The notes beneath the pieces are model-generated. The model searched no databases, was not told where the DNA came from, and saw only the letters and a program-made list of their open reading frames with translations. From Leisingera aquaemixtae (GTDB taxonomy: Bacteria > Pseudomonadota > Alphaproteobacteria > Rhodobacterales > Rhodobacteraceae), in NCBI RefSeq assembly GCF_019801145.1, contig NZ_JAHVJQ010000003.1, positions 1 through 64,000 on the forward strand: a DNA stretch of 64,000 nt. Direction: 5' to 3'. Shown piece by piece: positions 34,893-43,281 of the stretch; within the stretch, counting starts at the first letter, position 1, and every line of letters begins with the position of its first letter. A program made the position numbers and the translations under genes.

Positions 34893-35900
34893 ATGAGTTT
34901 CAACAAGATTACCAAAGGTCTGGCCGCTGGCGCGCTGAGCACTCTGATGTCGACCGCGGCTTTCGCCGAAGACATGACCCTGCGTTTTGCAGGCGTGTTC
35001 CCGATCGACCACCAGGGCACAAAAATGATGGAACAGGTTGCCGCAGATGTTGCAGCAGCCAATGTTGGCCTGAAGATCGACGTGTTCCCTGCAAACCAGC
35101 TCGGTTCCGGCGAAGCGCTGTTCGAAGATGTCGCCCGCGGCAACATCGATCTGGCTTCCGCTTTTATCTACGCCGACACCGATCCGCGCCTTGAGTTCCT
35201 GTCCATGCCGTTCCTGCTTGGAGGATGGGATGACATGGAAAATACGCTGCTCAACATGGATTCCGAATTCAACACCATCCTGCAGGAGATCACCGACGAA
35301 TACGGCGTCCGGGTGATGGCTCAGAACCCTGAAGGGTTCATCGGCATCGTTGCTTCGCAAGAGCCCCAGAACTGGAGCAGCTTTGAAGACAAAGGCATGA
35401 ACATTCGTGTCTGGTCGTCCAGCGTTGTGAAGTCGATGGTTGAAGAACTGGGCTACCAGGCAACAACCATGGCATGGGGGGACATCTTTCCCGCGCTTCA
35501 AGCCGGTATCGTCGATGGTGCGATCTGCTGCACCAAAACCGCGACCTACTCCATCTTCGCCAAGTCGGATGTCGGCACCCACTTCGTCGAGTACAACTCG
35601 ATCTCCGAACTGACAACGTTCTATGCATCGCAGCGGACGCTGGACAAGCTGAACGACGCACAGCGTGAAGCGCTGCAGGCGGCCCTGACCAAAGCGTCGA
35701 ATGATTTCTTCAGCTACAACCGCGAGAATGACGAGGTTTTCGGTCAGAAGCTGCTTGATAAGGGCTACACCATCCTTCGCCTGAGCGATGAAGAACAGGC
35801 TGCGATGGCCGCGCATGTTCAGGAAACGGTCTGGCCGCAGATGGCAAAAAGCGTCGGTCAGGACATCATCGACCGCCTGCTGGCAGCCAAGAACAACTGA
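34893..35900 (+). CDS. TRAP transporter substrate-binding protein DctP family
   Basis: This 335-residue exported solute receptor has a signal peptide (GLAAGALSTLMSTAAFAED). TRAP-type landmarks follow: LRFAGVFPIDHQGTKMMEQV, RGNIDLASAFIYADTDPRLE, NIRVWSSSVVKSMVEELGY and WGDIFPALQAGIVDGA. CAGGAGG supports ATG 34893. It delivers substrate to the membrane DctQM subunits encoded next. Operon context suggests a beta-amino acid or related zwitterion, but this was not tested against binding-site residues. Confidence 0.88.
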   Translation: MSFNKITKGLAAGALSTLMSTAAFAEDMTLRFAGVFPIDHQGTKMMEQVAADVAAANVGLKIDVFPANQLGSGEALFEDVARGNIDLASAFIYADTDPRLEFLSMPFLLGGWDDMENTLLNMDSEFNTILQEITDEYGVRVMAQNPEGFIGIVASQEPQNWSSFEDKGMNIRVWSSSVVKSMVEELGYQATTMAWGDIFPALQAGIVDGAICCTKTATYSIFAKSDVGTHFVEYNSISELTTFYASQRTLDKLNDAQREALQAALTKASNDFFSYNRENDEVFGQKLLDKGYTILRLSDEEQAAMAAHVQETVWPQMAKSVGQDIIDRLLAAKNN

Positions 35901-35905
35901 TCAGG

Positions 35906-35937
35906 AAAAGGGCCGGCAGACCAGCTGGCCCTTTTTT
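35906..35937 (+). terminator. Intrinsic terminator/attenuator between DctP and DctQ
   Basis: AAAAGGGCC (35906-35914) pairs with GGCCCTTTT (35927-35935) across a 12-base loop, and the T-run continues to 35937. It lies 6 bases after dctP, as expected for partial termination that makes more binding protein than membrane subunits. Confidence 0.75.
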
Positions 35938-35968
35938 GTTCTTGAGCGAAACAATGGGAGGGAGAGAG

Positions 35969-36583
35969 ATGTCGGTTTCGGTAAGCGAACAACCATCAGC
36001 CGCTGGGAACGAAGTTCACGGCATTCGGAACAAAATAACCGACGAATTGCCGGTCATCATTGGCTACCCGATGAAGGCGGTCGCATTTATCATGAGACAG
36101 ATTGTAATGGTGTCAGGGTTCCTGATGGCATTCACCTTCGGCGCGGTTGTTGTCATCAGATACGGCTTTGGCGGCGATCTTTTCGCCTACGAAGAATGGC
36201 TTCTGGGCATTAGTATCGTGGGCTTCTTTGCAGGCGCTGTTCTGGCATCTGCGCGCAATCTGCATATCAACGCGGATATTCTGGGCATTGTCATCCAAAA
36301 CCCGCGGATGATCTGGTGGCGCGGGTTCATCGTGCTGACGGTCGAGCTGCTGGTGATCCTGTTTCTAATGTACGCGTGCTATGTCTCGCTGCTTGACGAC
36401 TTCTCGTTCCCGCGGCTGCGCGCAACACCTGTGCTGCGCATCCCGTTTGTCACTTGGCGGATCGGGATCATGGTCGCCTTTGGCTTCATGGCGATGTTCA
36501 CCACTGCCTATCTCTACGTGCATATCCGTCAGGGTCTCGGTCTCCCTCTCAAATCAGCTGCTGCCAAGGAGGCCGCAAAATGA
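35969..36583 (+). CDS. TRAP transporter small permease DctQ family
   Basis: This 204-residue integral membrane protein has four predicted membrane segments (for example VMVSGFLMAFTFGAVVVIRY and LTVELLVILFLMYACYVSLL). NADILGIVI is the family-type loop. The N-terminal 45 residues are a longer cytoplasmic lead than usual. GGGAGGG upstream supports ATG 35969. Its stop overlaps the DctM start (ATGA), so the two membrane subunits are co-translated and form the QM complex. Confidence 0.85.
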   Translation: MSVSVSEQPSAAGNEVHGIRNKITDELPVIIGYPMKAVAFIMRQIVMVSGFLMAFTFGAVVVIRYGFGGDLFAYEEWLLGISIVGFFAGAVLASARNLHINADILGIVIQNPRMIWWRGFIVLTVELLVILFLMYACYVSLLDDFSFPRLRATPVLRIPFVTWRIGIMVAFGFMAMFTTAYLYVHIRQGLGLPLKSAAAKEAAK

Positions 36584-37872
36584 TCATCACCGGTAGTCTT
36601 CTTATCGTCTGCGCCATGCTGCTTCTTGGGGTGAGCGTTTTTGTGGCCTTCGGGGCGGTCCTGATTTTCATCGCCATGGTCGGTGATCAGTCGATCACGG
36701 GGTATCTGCCGACGGGGTCCACGGGAATCCGGTCACTGGTTCTGCTGGCCATCCCGCTCTTCATGATTGCGGGCGGCATCATGGAAAAAGGGCGGATCGC
36801 GGCGCCCCTGGTTTCACTCGCCGAAATGTTCATCGGCCATATCAAGGGCGGGCTGAGCGCTGCGGGCGTCCTGGCCTGCGGGGTCTTTGGTTCGATTTCC
36901 GGCAGCGCCAACGCTACCCTGACCTGCATCGGCGGCATCATGATGCCGCACCTGAAAAAGGCCAACTATCCCGGCGGGCAGTCGGCCGCTCTCATCGTGG
37001 CGGCAAGCCCTCTGGGCCTCCTGATCCCGCCGAGCTCGTCGCACATCCTGTATGGCTGGGTTGCACAGCAGCACGTGCTGAAATGCTTCCTGTCCACCGT
37101 TATCCCCGCGTTCATCCTGATCACGCTTCTGATCGTCGTGAACCAGTTCATGCTGCGGAAATACGATGGCATTAACCTGACAGAACGCCCCAGGCCTTTT
37201 CTGCCTACTTTTGGCCGCCAGGCGCGCCTGGCCGGCCCTGCGCTTATGATGCCGCTCATCATTCTGGGAGGGATCTACGGTGGCATCATGACCCCGACCG
37301 AAGCCGCCGGTATCGCCGTGGTCTATTCGATCCCGATTGCGATCTACTTCTACCGCGGCCTGACCTGGAAAACGCTGGCCCAGACCATCCAGAATTCCGG
37401 CGTCACAATCGGCGTCGTGATGGTCATGATCTTCATGGTTCTGATCGTGTCGGACAACCTGATCTCTCAAGGCGCACCGCAATTGGCCAAAGATCTGGTT
37501 TACTCGGTGTCAGACAACCCGATTGTGATCTTGCTTATGATCAACATCGTGATGATCCTGATCGGGATGCTGATGGATGATATCTCGGGCTTGCTTCTGG
37601 CGACCCCGATCCTTTTGCCCATCGCGCAGAGCACCGGAATGGACCCGATCCATTTTGCTGCTGTGATCGGCGTTAACCTGGGCATGGCAAACATCACTCC
37701 GCCCACGGCGCCGCTTCTCTATCTTGGCGCTCAGGTCTGTGACGAACCGGTATCGCGTATGCTGTGGCCTACGCTGATCTTTATCATCTTCGCCTGGCTG
37801 CCGACGCTGATGCTGACGACCTTTGTCCCCGAGCTGGCGCTCTTCCTGCCTGACCTCCTGCTCAGCAAGTAA
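36580..37872 (+). CDS. TRAP transporter large permease DctM family
   Basis: This 430-residue, roughly 12-segment membrane protein couples Na+ movement to solute import. Family patterns are AIPLFMIAGGIMEKG, GGLSAAGVLACGVFGSISGSA, AASPLGLLIPPSSSHILYGW, GGIMTPTEAAGIAVVYSIPI and NLGMANITPPTAPLLYLG. Its ATG overlaps the DctQ stop by 4 bases. A GC hairpin follows, and then the universal stress protein gene. Confidence 0.92.
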   Translation: MIITGSLLIVCAMLLLGVSVFVAFGAVLIFIAMVGDQSITGYLPTGSTGIRSLVLLAIPLFMIAGGIMEKGRIAAPLVSLAEMFIGHIKGGLSAAGVLACGVFGSISGSANATLTCIGGIMMPHLKKANYPGGQSAALIVAASPLGLLIPPSSSHILYGWVAQQHVLKCFLSTVIPAFILITLLIVVNQFMLRKYDGINLTERPRPFLPTFGRQARLAGPALMMPLIILGGIYGGIMTPTEAAGIAVVYSIPIAIYFYRGLTWKTLAQTIQNSGVTIGVVMVMIFMVLIVSDNLISQGAPQLAKDLVYSVSDNPIVILLMINIVMILIGMLMDDISGLLLATPILLPIAQSTGMDPIHFAAVIGVNLGMANITPPTAPLLYLGAQVCDEPVSRMLWPTLIFIIFAWLPTLMLTTFVPELALFLPDLLLSK

Positions 37873-37902
37873 GAAACCAGCCCATTTCCGGCTTCAGTAA
37901 AT

Positions 37903-37924
37903 GCGCCCCCGGACCGGGGGGCGC
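37903..37924 (+). terminator. GC-rich hairpin between DctM and the universal stress protein gene
   Basis: GCGCCCCC (37903-37910) pairs with GGGGGCGC (37917-37924) over a 6-base loop. There is no T-run, so it may be an attenuator or mRNA stabiliser. Confidence 0.5.
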
Positions 37925-37998
37925 CCCTGCCAGCGGCGGATGCCGGACAGGCAGCCGCACACTTGCAGCCCCCCGAAACCGAACACGAGAGGAACAAT

Positions 37999-38409
37999 AT
38001 GTATAGCAACGTACTCGTAGCGCTGTCCCTGGAACATGGCATCAGCGAACAGGCACTGTCCGCGGCACGGGCCCTCCTGTCCGAGGGTGGTCAAATCACC
38101 GCAGCCCATATTCACGAGCCGCCGAACAAGCAGATCATGTACTACATGGAGCAAAACGTTGCCGAAAAATCCTACCAGAAAGCCCAGGCGAGCCTTGCCG
38201 ACCGGTTGCAGGGTGAAGCGGATGTGAACTCCGTCATTCTGGAAAGCCAGTCAGCGGGCCGCGCGATAACGGAATATGCCAACAAACACAAAATCGACTG
38301 TATTGTGCTTGCTTCCCACAAACCCGGGATGAAGGAGTTTTTCCTGGGTTCGACCGCCGCGCTGGTAGTTCGCCACGCACATTGTTCGGTTCATGTCCTC
38401 CGTTTGTAA
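37999..38409 (+). CDS. Universal stress protein (UspA family)
   Basis: This 136-residue protein has the Usp fold. It has a strand start YSNVLVALSLEHG, VNSVILES, IDCIVLASHKPG (variant of the ATP-binding GxxG region), and a C-terminal GSTAALVVRHAHCSVHVLRL that retains the G-(2)-G-(9)-type nucleotide pattern in altered form. It is the last gene after the TRAP genes, as teaD is in the Halomonas ectoine TRAP operon, where the Usp tunes transport. A similar regulatory role for this transporter is a reasonable inference. Confidence 0.82.
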   Translation: MYSNVLVALSLEHGISEQALSAARALLSEGGQITAAHIHEPPNKQIMYYMEQNVAEKSYQKAQASLADRLQGEADVNSVILESQSAGRAITEYANKHKIDCIVLASHKPGMKEFFLGSTAALVVRHAHCSVHVLRL

Positions 38410-38965
38410 CGGCTGAAAAGAGCCACAGAATGATCAACCAACCCTGCGGAATTGGTTTGCAGTCAAGGCAGGGTTGGAGCTTTCCAAGAAATGTCGATTG
38501 GACCATTTGGCTGCCACCTGAAGGTGGACACCTAGAAGAGAGTTTGCCTGCGATGCTCACCGGCGCGCAGTCTGGAACCGTTGCATTGCCGATACGCAAT
38601 GTTCTGCCCGGTCATTAGGGATTGGCCTAAATGAGGGCGCCTATGGAGGCAGTGGTTGGAAAAGATTGCAGCGAACAGCTGCTTTGCCGCCAGAGGTACT
38701 TTTCGCGGCAAGCACGAAGCACCTAAACCGGCCACAGGCGCATGAGCGACGAACTCAAATTTCGTCCGGCAGGCTGTGAGTTCACATGTCACACGATATC
38801 GCAGGCGCAGCGAATGTCTCCTCTGACGGGTCGCGCCGCAGCACCCGGTTACTGTGGCGAGTGACCGCAATGGGCCGGTCAGGTTCCGAAGCGCGAATAT
38901 GGTTCGCAACTTTGCAGCTGCAGCTTTCTGCGCAACGGTGCCGTTGGCAGTGCGCTATCATGGGT
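38410..38965. other. Gene-free stretch with a repeat copy
   Basis: No supported gene in 556 bases. A family A repeat copy covers about 38660-38900. The rest shows no domain-bearing frame. Confidence 0.45.
38660..38900 (+). repeat. Dispersed intergenic repeat, family A, copy 4
   Basis: The string GCAGCGAATGTCTCCTCTGA followed by GGGTCGCGCCGCAGCA (near 38810) parallels copies 1 and 3. Weaker similarity extends upstream to about 38660. It lies next to the recombinase pseudogene stop. Confidence 0.55.
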
Positions 38966-39053
38966 TTATATGATTGCGGAGAGGGCAGGTAGGATACGGC
39001 GGTTGCCTGCTCCCGCAACCAGCTTGACGTGCTCCCCTTAGAGTCCGCGTTTT

Positions 39054-39872
39054 TCAGTTAGCTCTGTTCAGGGTTTGGTCCTCTCTTGACCGTTGGTGAT
39101 ACTCCCGCGGGGTGAGCCCGTCGAGGCTCGAATGCGGGCGGTGGTGATTGTAGTCGTTGCGCCAGGCGTGGATCAGGTGACGGGCATGGCGCAGGCTCGC
39201 AAACAAATGCTCGTTCAGGCACTCATCCCGAAGGCGGCCATTGAAGCTCTCCACGAAGCCGTTCTGCATCGGTTTGCCGGGCGCGATGTAGTGCCATTCG
39301 ACCTGCCGGTCCTGCTGCCATTTCAGGATCGCGTTGCTGGTCAGTTCGGTGCCGTTGTCGGACACCACCAAGCAGGGATAGCCACGCAGATCGGCGATCC
39401 TGTCCAGTTCCCTGGCGACCCGCAGGCCCGACAGCGATGAATCCACGACAGTGGCCAGGCATTCCCGGCTGAAGTCGTCGATCACGCACAAAATACGGAA
39501 CCGGCGCCCGTCTGACAGCGTGTCAGACACGAAGTCCAGCGACCACCGCTGGTTCGGCCCCTGCGGGACCGCCATGGGCGCCCTGGTTCCGATTGCCCGC
39601 TTCCGGCCGCCCCGTTTGCGCACCGTCAGCCCCTCTTCGCGGTAGATCCGGTAAAGCTTCTTCCAGTTCAGCTCCCAGCCTTCCCGCTTCAGCAGAATGT
39701 GCAAGCGCCGGTAGCCAAACCGTCTGCGCTCACCGGACAACTCCTTCAATCGCTGACGCAGTCCGCTATCCTCCGGGCTGGCCGGCCGCCGCCGGTACAC
39801 ACGCGGATCGATCCCGGCCAGCGCACAAGCCCGCCGCTGCGAGTAGCTTTTCTCTTTCATAGCCCAGTCCAC
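39054..39872 (-). CDS. IS3-family transposase OrfB (DDE integrase domain)
   Basis: These 272 residues form the catalytic part of an IS3 transposase. HTH_21 is near the start ([20 protein letters not shown]), followed by the rve integrase core with DDE residues in [23 protein letters not shown] and [14 protein letters not shown]. The formal GTG start at 39872 is probably not used. The product is expected to be made as an OrfAB fusion by -1 frameshifting from the upstream frame. Confidence 0.9.
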   Translation of the reverse strand: MDWAMKEKSYSQRRACALAGIDPRVYRRRPASPEDSGLRQRLKELSGERRRFGYRRLHILLKREGWELNWKKLYRIYREEGLTVRKRGGRKRAIGTRAPMAVPQGPNQRWSLDFVSDTLSDGRRFRILCVIDDFSRECLATVVDSSLSGLRVARELDRIADLRGYPCLVVSDNGTELTSNAILKWQQDRQVEWHYIAPGKPMQNGFVESFNGRLRDECLNEHLFASLRHARHLIHAWRNDYNHHRPHSSLDGLTPREYHQRSREDQTLNRAN

Positions 39873-39895
39873 GGCGCGTCTCCTTGAACCGGGCT

Positions 39896-40162
39896 TCAGA
39901 AGTTTTTTCCAAGCATCTCTTTCAGCGTGGCGACATCAAGCATTTGCTCCGCCAGCATCTTTTTCAGCTTGGCGTTCTCTGCCTCCAGTGCCTTCAACCG
40001 CCGGGCGTCTGAAACTTCCATGCCGCCATACTTCGACCGCCACTTGTAGAAGGTCCCATCGCTGATGCCGTGCTTGCGGCACAACTCTTTCGCGCCCAGC
40101 CCGGCCTGATGCTCCTTCAGAATGCCTATGATCTGCTCTTCGCTGAACCGGCTTCTCTTCAT
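39896..40162 (-). CDS. IS3-family transposase OrfA (HTH)
   Basis: This 88-residue N-terminal transposase protein has an HTH_Tnp_1 domain ([41 protein letters not shown]) and a leucine-zipper-like end ([19 protein letters not shown]). Just before its stop the message carries the slippery heptamer A-AAA-AAC (complement of 39902-39908). A -1 slip there enters the OrfB frame without meeting a stop, giving the full OrfAB transposase. Confidence 0.9.
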   Translation of the reverse strand: MKRSRFSEEQIIGILKEHQAGLGAKELCRKHGISDGTFYKWRSKYGGMEVSDARRLKALEAENAKLKKMLAEQMLDVATLKEMLGKNF

Positions 40163-41158
40163 CGTCTGTCTCCTCAGTTGGAGAACAGGCTAACCTCAAA
40201 GAGAGGACATTTCAGGGGAGCACTTTAAGCTCTACTTGTGAAGTAGACGCAGACACACAGCCCCCTCGCGGGGCTGTTTGCGTTTTAGCACTAAGTTCCT
40301 GATGCACTTGTTGAAGTTTAGAAAGCTCCGCTGCAACGCGGGCACTTTCCGACGAGGTTGCGACCGACAGGATACCTGCCAGATCGCAGATGAGATCGAT
40401 GGTCAGCTCTTCGCCCGCAATTTTGGGGGTGAGAACCACCTTATCGATCATGGCCCGGAGGTGCTGGGAGGCTTTGGGATTGAGGTGGGAGACGCGCTTT
40501 CCGGTCTCCGGGTTCTTGATGTAGCGCAGACGGTTCCAGATCTGCCGCCCGATGTAGAGCTCATTGTTCAGGATGCCGGTGCCGCGTTCCCGGTTGCCGT
40601 AGATGGTGCTGGGTTCCCAGGTGCCGCCATTGTGGGCAGGGACCTTCTTCGCGTTGAGGGTCTTTGCCAGCGCTGCCGGAGACTCTCCGTTGGCATAGGC
40701 TTTGAAGATGCGCTGAACGACCTTGGCCTGGACTTCATTGATCTTGCGCCCGCCGCGTTCGGTCAGTCCGTTGGGGCCGGCTTCATGGGCGACGTCATAG
40801 CCATAGACGATGCCGCCTGCGCTTTTGCCTTTGAGCGCATGGCCATCGGCTTCTTGTCCAGAAAATACGCCCGCCGAAATTTTGATATCGTCTCTACTAC
40901 CAACATCCTACTCTGTGCTCACTCATTCCCTCGGATTTATCATTCACATCAGTGAATAGGGGGCCATTATTGTACACCGATACCCCCGTTTCAGAGTCAA
41001 AATTGCATGCCATCTTCACAGATGGCCGCCCTTGGGGCGGATATTTTGTTTGTGACTGCGACGCTGGAAGCACTGTGGAAGCAACAGAAGGCAACTCACG
41101 ATATTGCGGATGGGTAACGTGCTTTTAGGCCGAAGCCGTTGTTGCCGACGATCGAGAT

Positions 41159-41183
41159 GTTAGCGCTTGCCGCGCTAACTTTT
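41159..41183. terminator. Strong hairpin with T-run
   Basis: GTTAGCGC (41159-41166) and GCGCTAAC (41172-41179) form a perfect 8-bp stem with a 5-base loop. TTTT follows on the plus strand. It overlaps the stop of a minus-strand gene fragment, so it may have served as that gene's terminator or act in the plus direction. Confidence 0.5.
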
Positions 41184-41310
41184 CAGCCCCGCCGCTCGTT
41201 GAAGAAGTAGTTCGGCCATCCGCATGTGTTCTGCGCGGTTGGTGTCGACTACATCGCCGGGCAGCAAGACGGAGAAGTTCTCGTGCAGGTTCAAGGCAAT
41301 GACGTTGCTG
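41175..41310 (-). pseudogene. Unassigned 3' gene fragment
   Basis: Minus-strand codons give SNVIALNLHENFSVLLPGDV, then VDTNRAEHMRMAELLLQRAA and a stop at 41175-41177. The hydrophobic/charged pattern looks like the C-terminus of a real protein. No start exists nearby and I do not recognise the family. It could be a leftover of a gene lost in the recombinase-region rearrangements. Confidence 0.3.
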
Positions 41311-41631
41311 ACCTGATGTCAGAACCCATGTGTGAACCTCTCATTTAGGGCCGATCAGCGCGCGGGTTGCAGCAAATCAATTCCAAGCCGGAACTAAACC
41401 GAACGTTATTGATCCGCAGTTCCGGCGTGCTCCGGCAAGAAGAGCGGCCCAATTGCGCATTTTGCAAAATTTGACCGGAGCTGTTAATCTATGCCAGAAG
41501 AATTAGGTTTGTTCGCAATGCTTTGCGGCAAGATCACCGGTGGGTGGCCCCTGTAAGCAAGGGCTGGCGCAACTCTCTGACAGCGAACACTCTTTCGAAA
41601 ATGACGCGGCCGGGATCGGAGGTTCGGCAGC

Positions 41632-42618
41632 ATGGAGTATGTTCTGACGCTATTGCCGATGCTTGTCAAAATGGCCATCGTTGTGGGCGTTTTGCTGCTG
41701 CTTCCGCTGCCGCTGACCTGGATGGAACGGAAAATTGCCGCCCATATCCAGCAGCGCCCTGGGCCGATGCGGGTGGGCTGGCATGGCCTTCTGCAACCGC
41801 TGGCTGATGCGGTCAAGCTGCTGACCAAGGAAGACCACATCCCGGCGGAGGCCGACCGGCGGCTGTTTGCGATGGCGCCAGTGGTGGCGCTTGTGCCGCC
41901 GTTCCTGGTGTTTACCGCCATCCCGTTTGGTGACCCGGTTCAGGTCTTCGGGACCGAGGTCTCGCTGATGCTGTCAGACATGAACGTGGGGCTTCTATTC
42001 ATCCTTGCGGTCTCCGGGATCGGTGTGTTCGGCACCATCCTCGCGGGCTGGGCATCAAACAGCAAATACGCAGTGCTGGGCAGTTTGCGGTCGATCGCGC
42101 AGATGATCTCTTACGAAATCCCGATGGGCTTCTCGGTGATCGGGGTGGTGATGCTGGCCAGTTCGATGAACTTGAGCCAGATCGTTGCGGCGCAGGAGGG
42201 CCTATGGAACGTGGTTGTGCAGCCGGTCGGCTTTTTCGTGTTCTTCGTCGCCGGGCTGGCCGAGGCGCAGCGCATCCCGTTTGATCTGCCCGAGGCAGAG
42301 GGCGATCTGGGTGCGGGGTATCACACCGAATACAGCGGCATCCGGTTCTCACTGTTCATGCTTGCGGAATACCTCGTGGTGGTGATGCTGGCGGCGCTTA
42401 ACGTGCTCCTGTTCTTCGGCGGCTGGAAAGGCAGCCCGTTCTTCCTGCCGGACACCGTCTGGTTTCTGCTGAAGATCGGTTTCTTCGTCTGGGTGTTCAT
42501 GTGGTTCCGCTTCACCTTTCCGCGCTACCGCTATGACCAGCTGATGGCGATCGGCTGGAAGGTGCTGCTGCCGCTGTCCCTGCTCAATATCCTGGTCAGC
42601 GGGATACTGATGCTATGA
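41632..42618 (+). CDS. nuoH: NADH-quinone oxidoreductase subunit H
   Basis: This 328-residue membrane subunit forms much of the quinone chamber. Family patterns are MERKIAAHIQQRPGPMRVGW, LLQPLADAVKLLTKED, AQMISYEIPMGFSVIGVVML, AEAQRIPFDLPEAEGDLGAG and YHTEYSGIRFSLFMLAEYLV. It is the first gene of the complex I operon, with GGAGG upstream. Starting the operon with nuoH-nuoI rather than nuoA is unlike the usual alphaproteobacterial order and supports a separate origin of this locus. Confidence 0.95.
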   Translation: MEYVLTLLPMLVKMAIVVGVLLLLPLPLTWMERKIAAHIQQRPGPMRVGWHGLLQPLADAVKLLTKEDHIPAEADRRLFAMAPVVALVPPFLVFTAIPFGDPVQVFGTEVSLMLSDMNVGLLFILAVSGIGVFGTILAGWASNSKYAVLGSLRSIAQMISYEIPMGFSVIGVVMLASSMNLSQIVAAQEGLWNVVVQPVGFFVFFVAGLAEAQRIPFDLPEAEGDLGAGYHTEYSGIRFSLFMLAEYLVVVMLAALNVLLFFGGWKGSPFFLPDTVWFLLKIGFFVWVFMWFRFTFPRYRYDQLMAIGWKVLLPLSLLNILVSGILML

Positions 42619-42635
42619 TACGGGAGTGAGATAAT

Positions 42636-43214
42636 ATGGCCAGAACAACAGTAAAGGGAACGGGCTGGATCGGCAGGCTCTTCTTCTTCGATCTTCTGGC
42701 AGGGTTGCGTCTGACGCTGCGCTACATGTTTTCCAAGACGGTGACGCACCGCTATCCCGACCATGAGAAATGGGTGCCCTACGAGCGTCACCGCGGCCAT
42801 CATTTCATCAAGACTAATGACGAAGGCGATGTGAACTGCGTGGCCTGCGAGCTGTGCTCGCAGATCTGCCCCTGCGACTGCATCACCGTCATTCCCTATG
42901 AAAACGAGAAAGGTGACCGGCGCCCGAAAGTGTTTGATATCAATCTGGCGCGCTGCCTCTATTGCGGGCTGTGCGAAGATGCCTGTCCGGCGGACGCAAT
43001 CAAACTAGGTCAAGAATATGAGGTCGCCTGCGATGACCGGCCCAAGCTGGTGGTGCATTTGGAGGATCTGGTGGCCGCGCCGCGCAAGGCCGCGGACGGC
43101 GGCCAGGTGCGGCCAGCAAAGCTGGAGCCTGGCAGTGGGCGGCGGTCGGTGGCCACTGCGGCGGCCGGCGCTGAAGGCTACGACTGGTGGCGGCACATAC
43201 GGAAGGGAAAGTGA
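42636..43214 (+). CDS. nuoI: NADH-quinone oxidoreductase subunit I
   Basis: This 192-residue protein carries two 4Fe-4S clusters of the N6a/N6b type. The first ligand set is CVACELCSQIC with a following CP, and the second is CLYCGLCEDAC. It bridges the peripheral arm to the quinone site. The first motif has two extra cysteines (QICPCDC) compared with common NuoI. The C-terminal 45 residues are a longer, alanine/glycine-rich tail. It is 17 bases after nuoH, and a CBS-domain gene follows. Confidence 0.94.
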   Translation: MARTTVKGTGWIGRLFFFDLLAGLRLTLRYMFSKTVTHRYPDHEKWVPYERHRGHHFIKTNDEGDVNCVACELCSQICPCDCITVIPYENEKGDRRPKVFDINLARCLYCGLCEDACPADAIKLGQEYEVACDDRPKLVVHLEDLVAAPRKAADGGQVRPAKLEPGSGRRSVATAAAGAEGYDWWRHIRKGK

Positions 43215-43281
43215 AGCGTATTTGGAACCGGCCCGGCCTAGGAGAGCGGCATGGGCCTAATCAGATAGGGGGAGCAAGAAA

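Larger units (their letters stand above)
39025..40227 (-). mobile_element. Complete IS3-family insertion sequence
   Basis: The element is 1203 bases long, with two overlapping transposase frames on the minus strand. Terminal inverted repeats are TGACGTGCTCCCCT (39025-39038) and, on the other end, the complement of TAAAGTGCTCCCCT (40214-40227), matching at 12 of 14 positions. The 4-base direct repeat AGCT flanks it at 39021-39024 and 40228-40231. Removing element plus one repeat restores the reading frame of the host recombinase. Both ORFs are intact, so it looks recently inserted and potentially active. Confidence 0.88.
38966..40880 (-). pseudogene. Serine recombinase remnant, internally deleted and split by an IS
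   Basis: Minus-strand codons from about 40880 give the recombinase domain of a large serine recombinase (ALKGKSAGGIVYGYDVAH, RRINEV-type GGRKINEVQAKVVQRIF, TIYGNRERGTGILNNELYIG). The frame then jumps in phase from KRVSHLNPKASQHLRA to IDKVVLTPKIAGEELTIDL, which is the family's extreme C-terminal block, so the zinc-ribbon and coiled-coil middle is missing. The N-terminal catalytic domain is also absent. An IS3 element (39025-40227) splits the last codons: GTAGAGCT before it continues as AGCTGGTTGCG after it and runs 18 codons to a TAA at 38966-38968. Dead gene. Confidence 0.75.
40881..41631. other. Intergenic stretch before the complex I operon
   Basis: These 750 bases hold no complete gene. 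They contain a possible 3' gene fragment and hairpin (41159-41310), and the leader of nuoH. GGAGGT at 41618-41623 is the nuoH ribosome site. I could not define the operon promoter. Confidence 0.45.
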
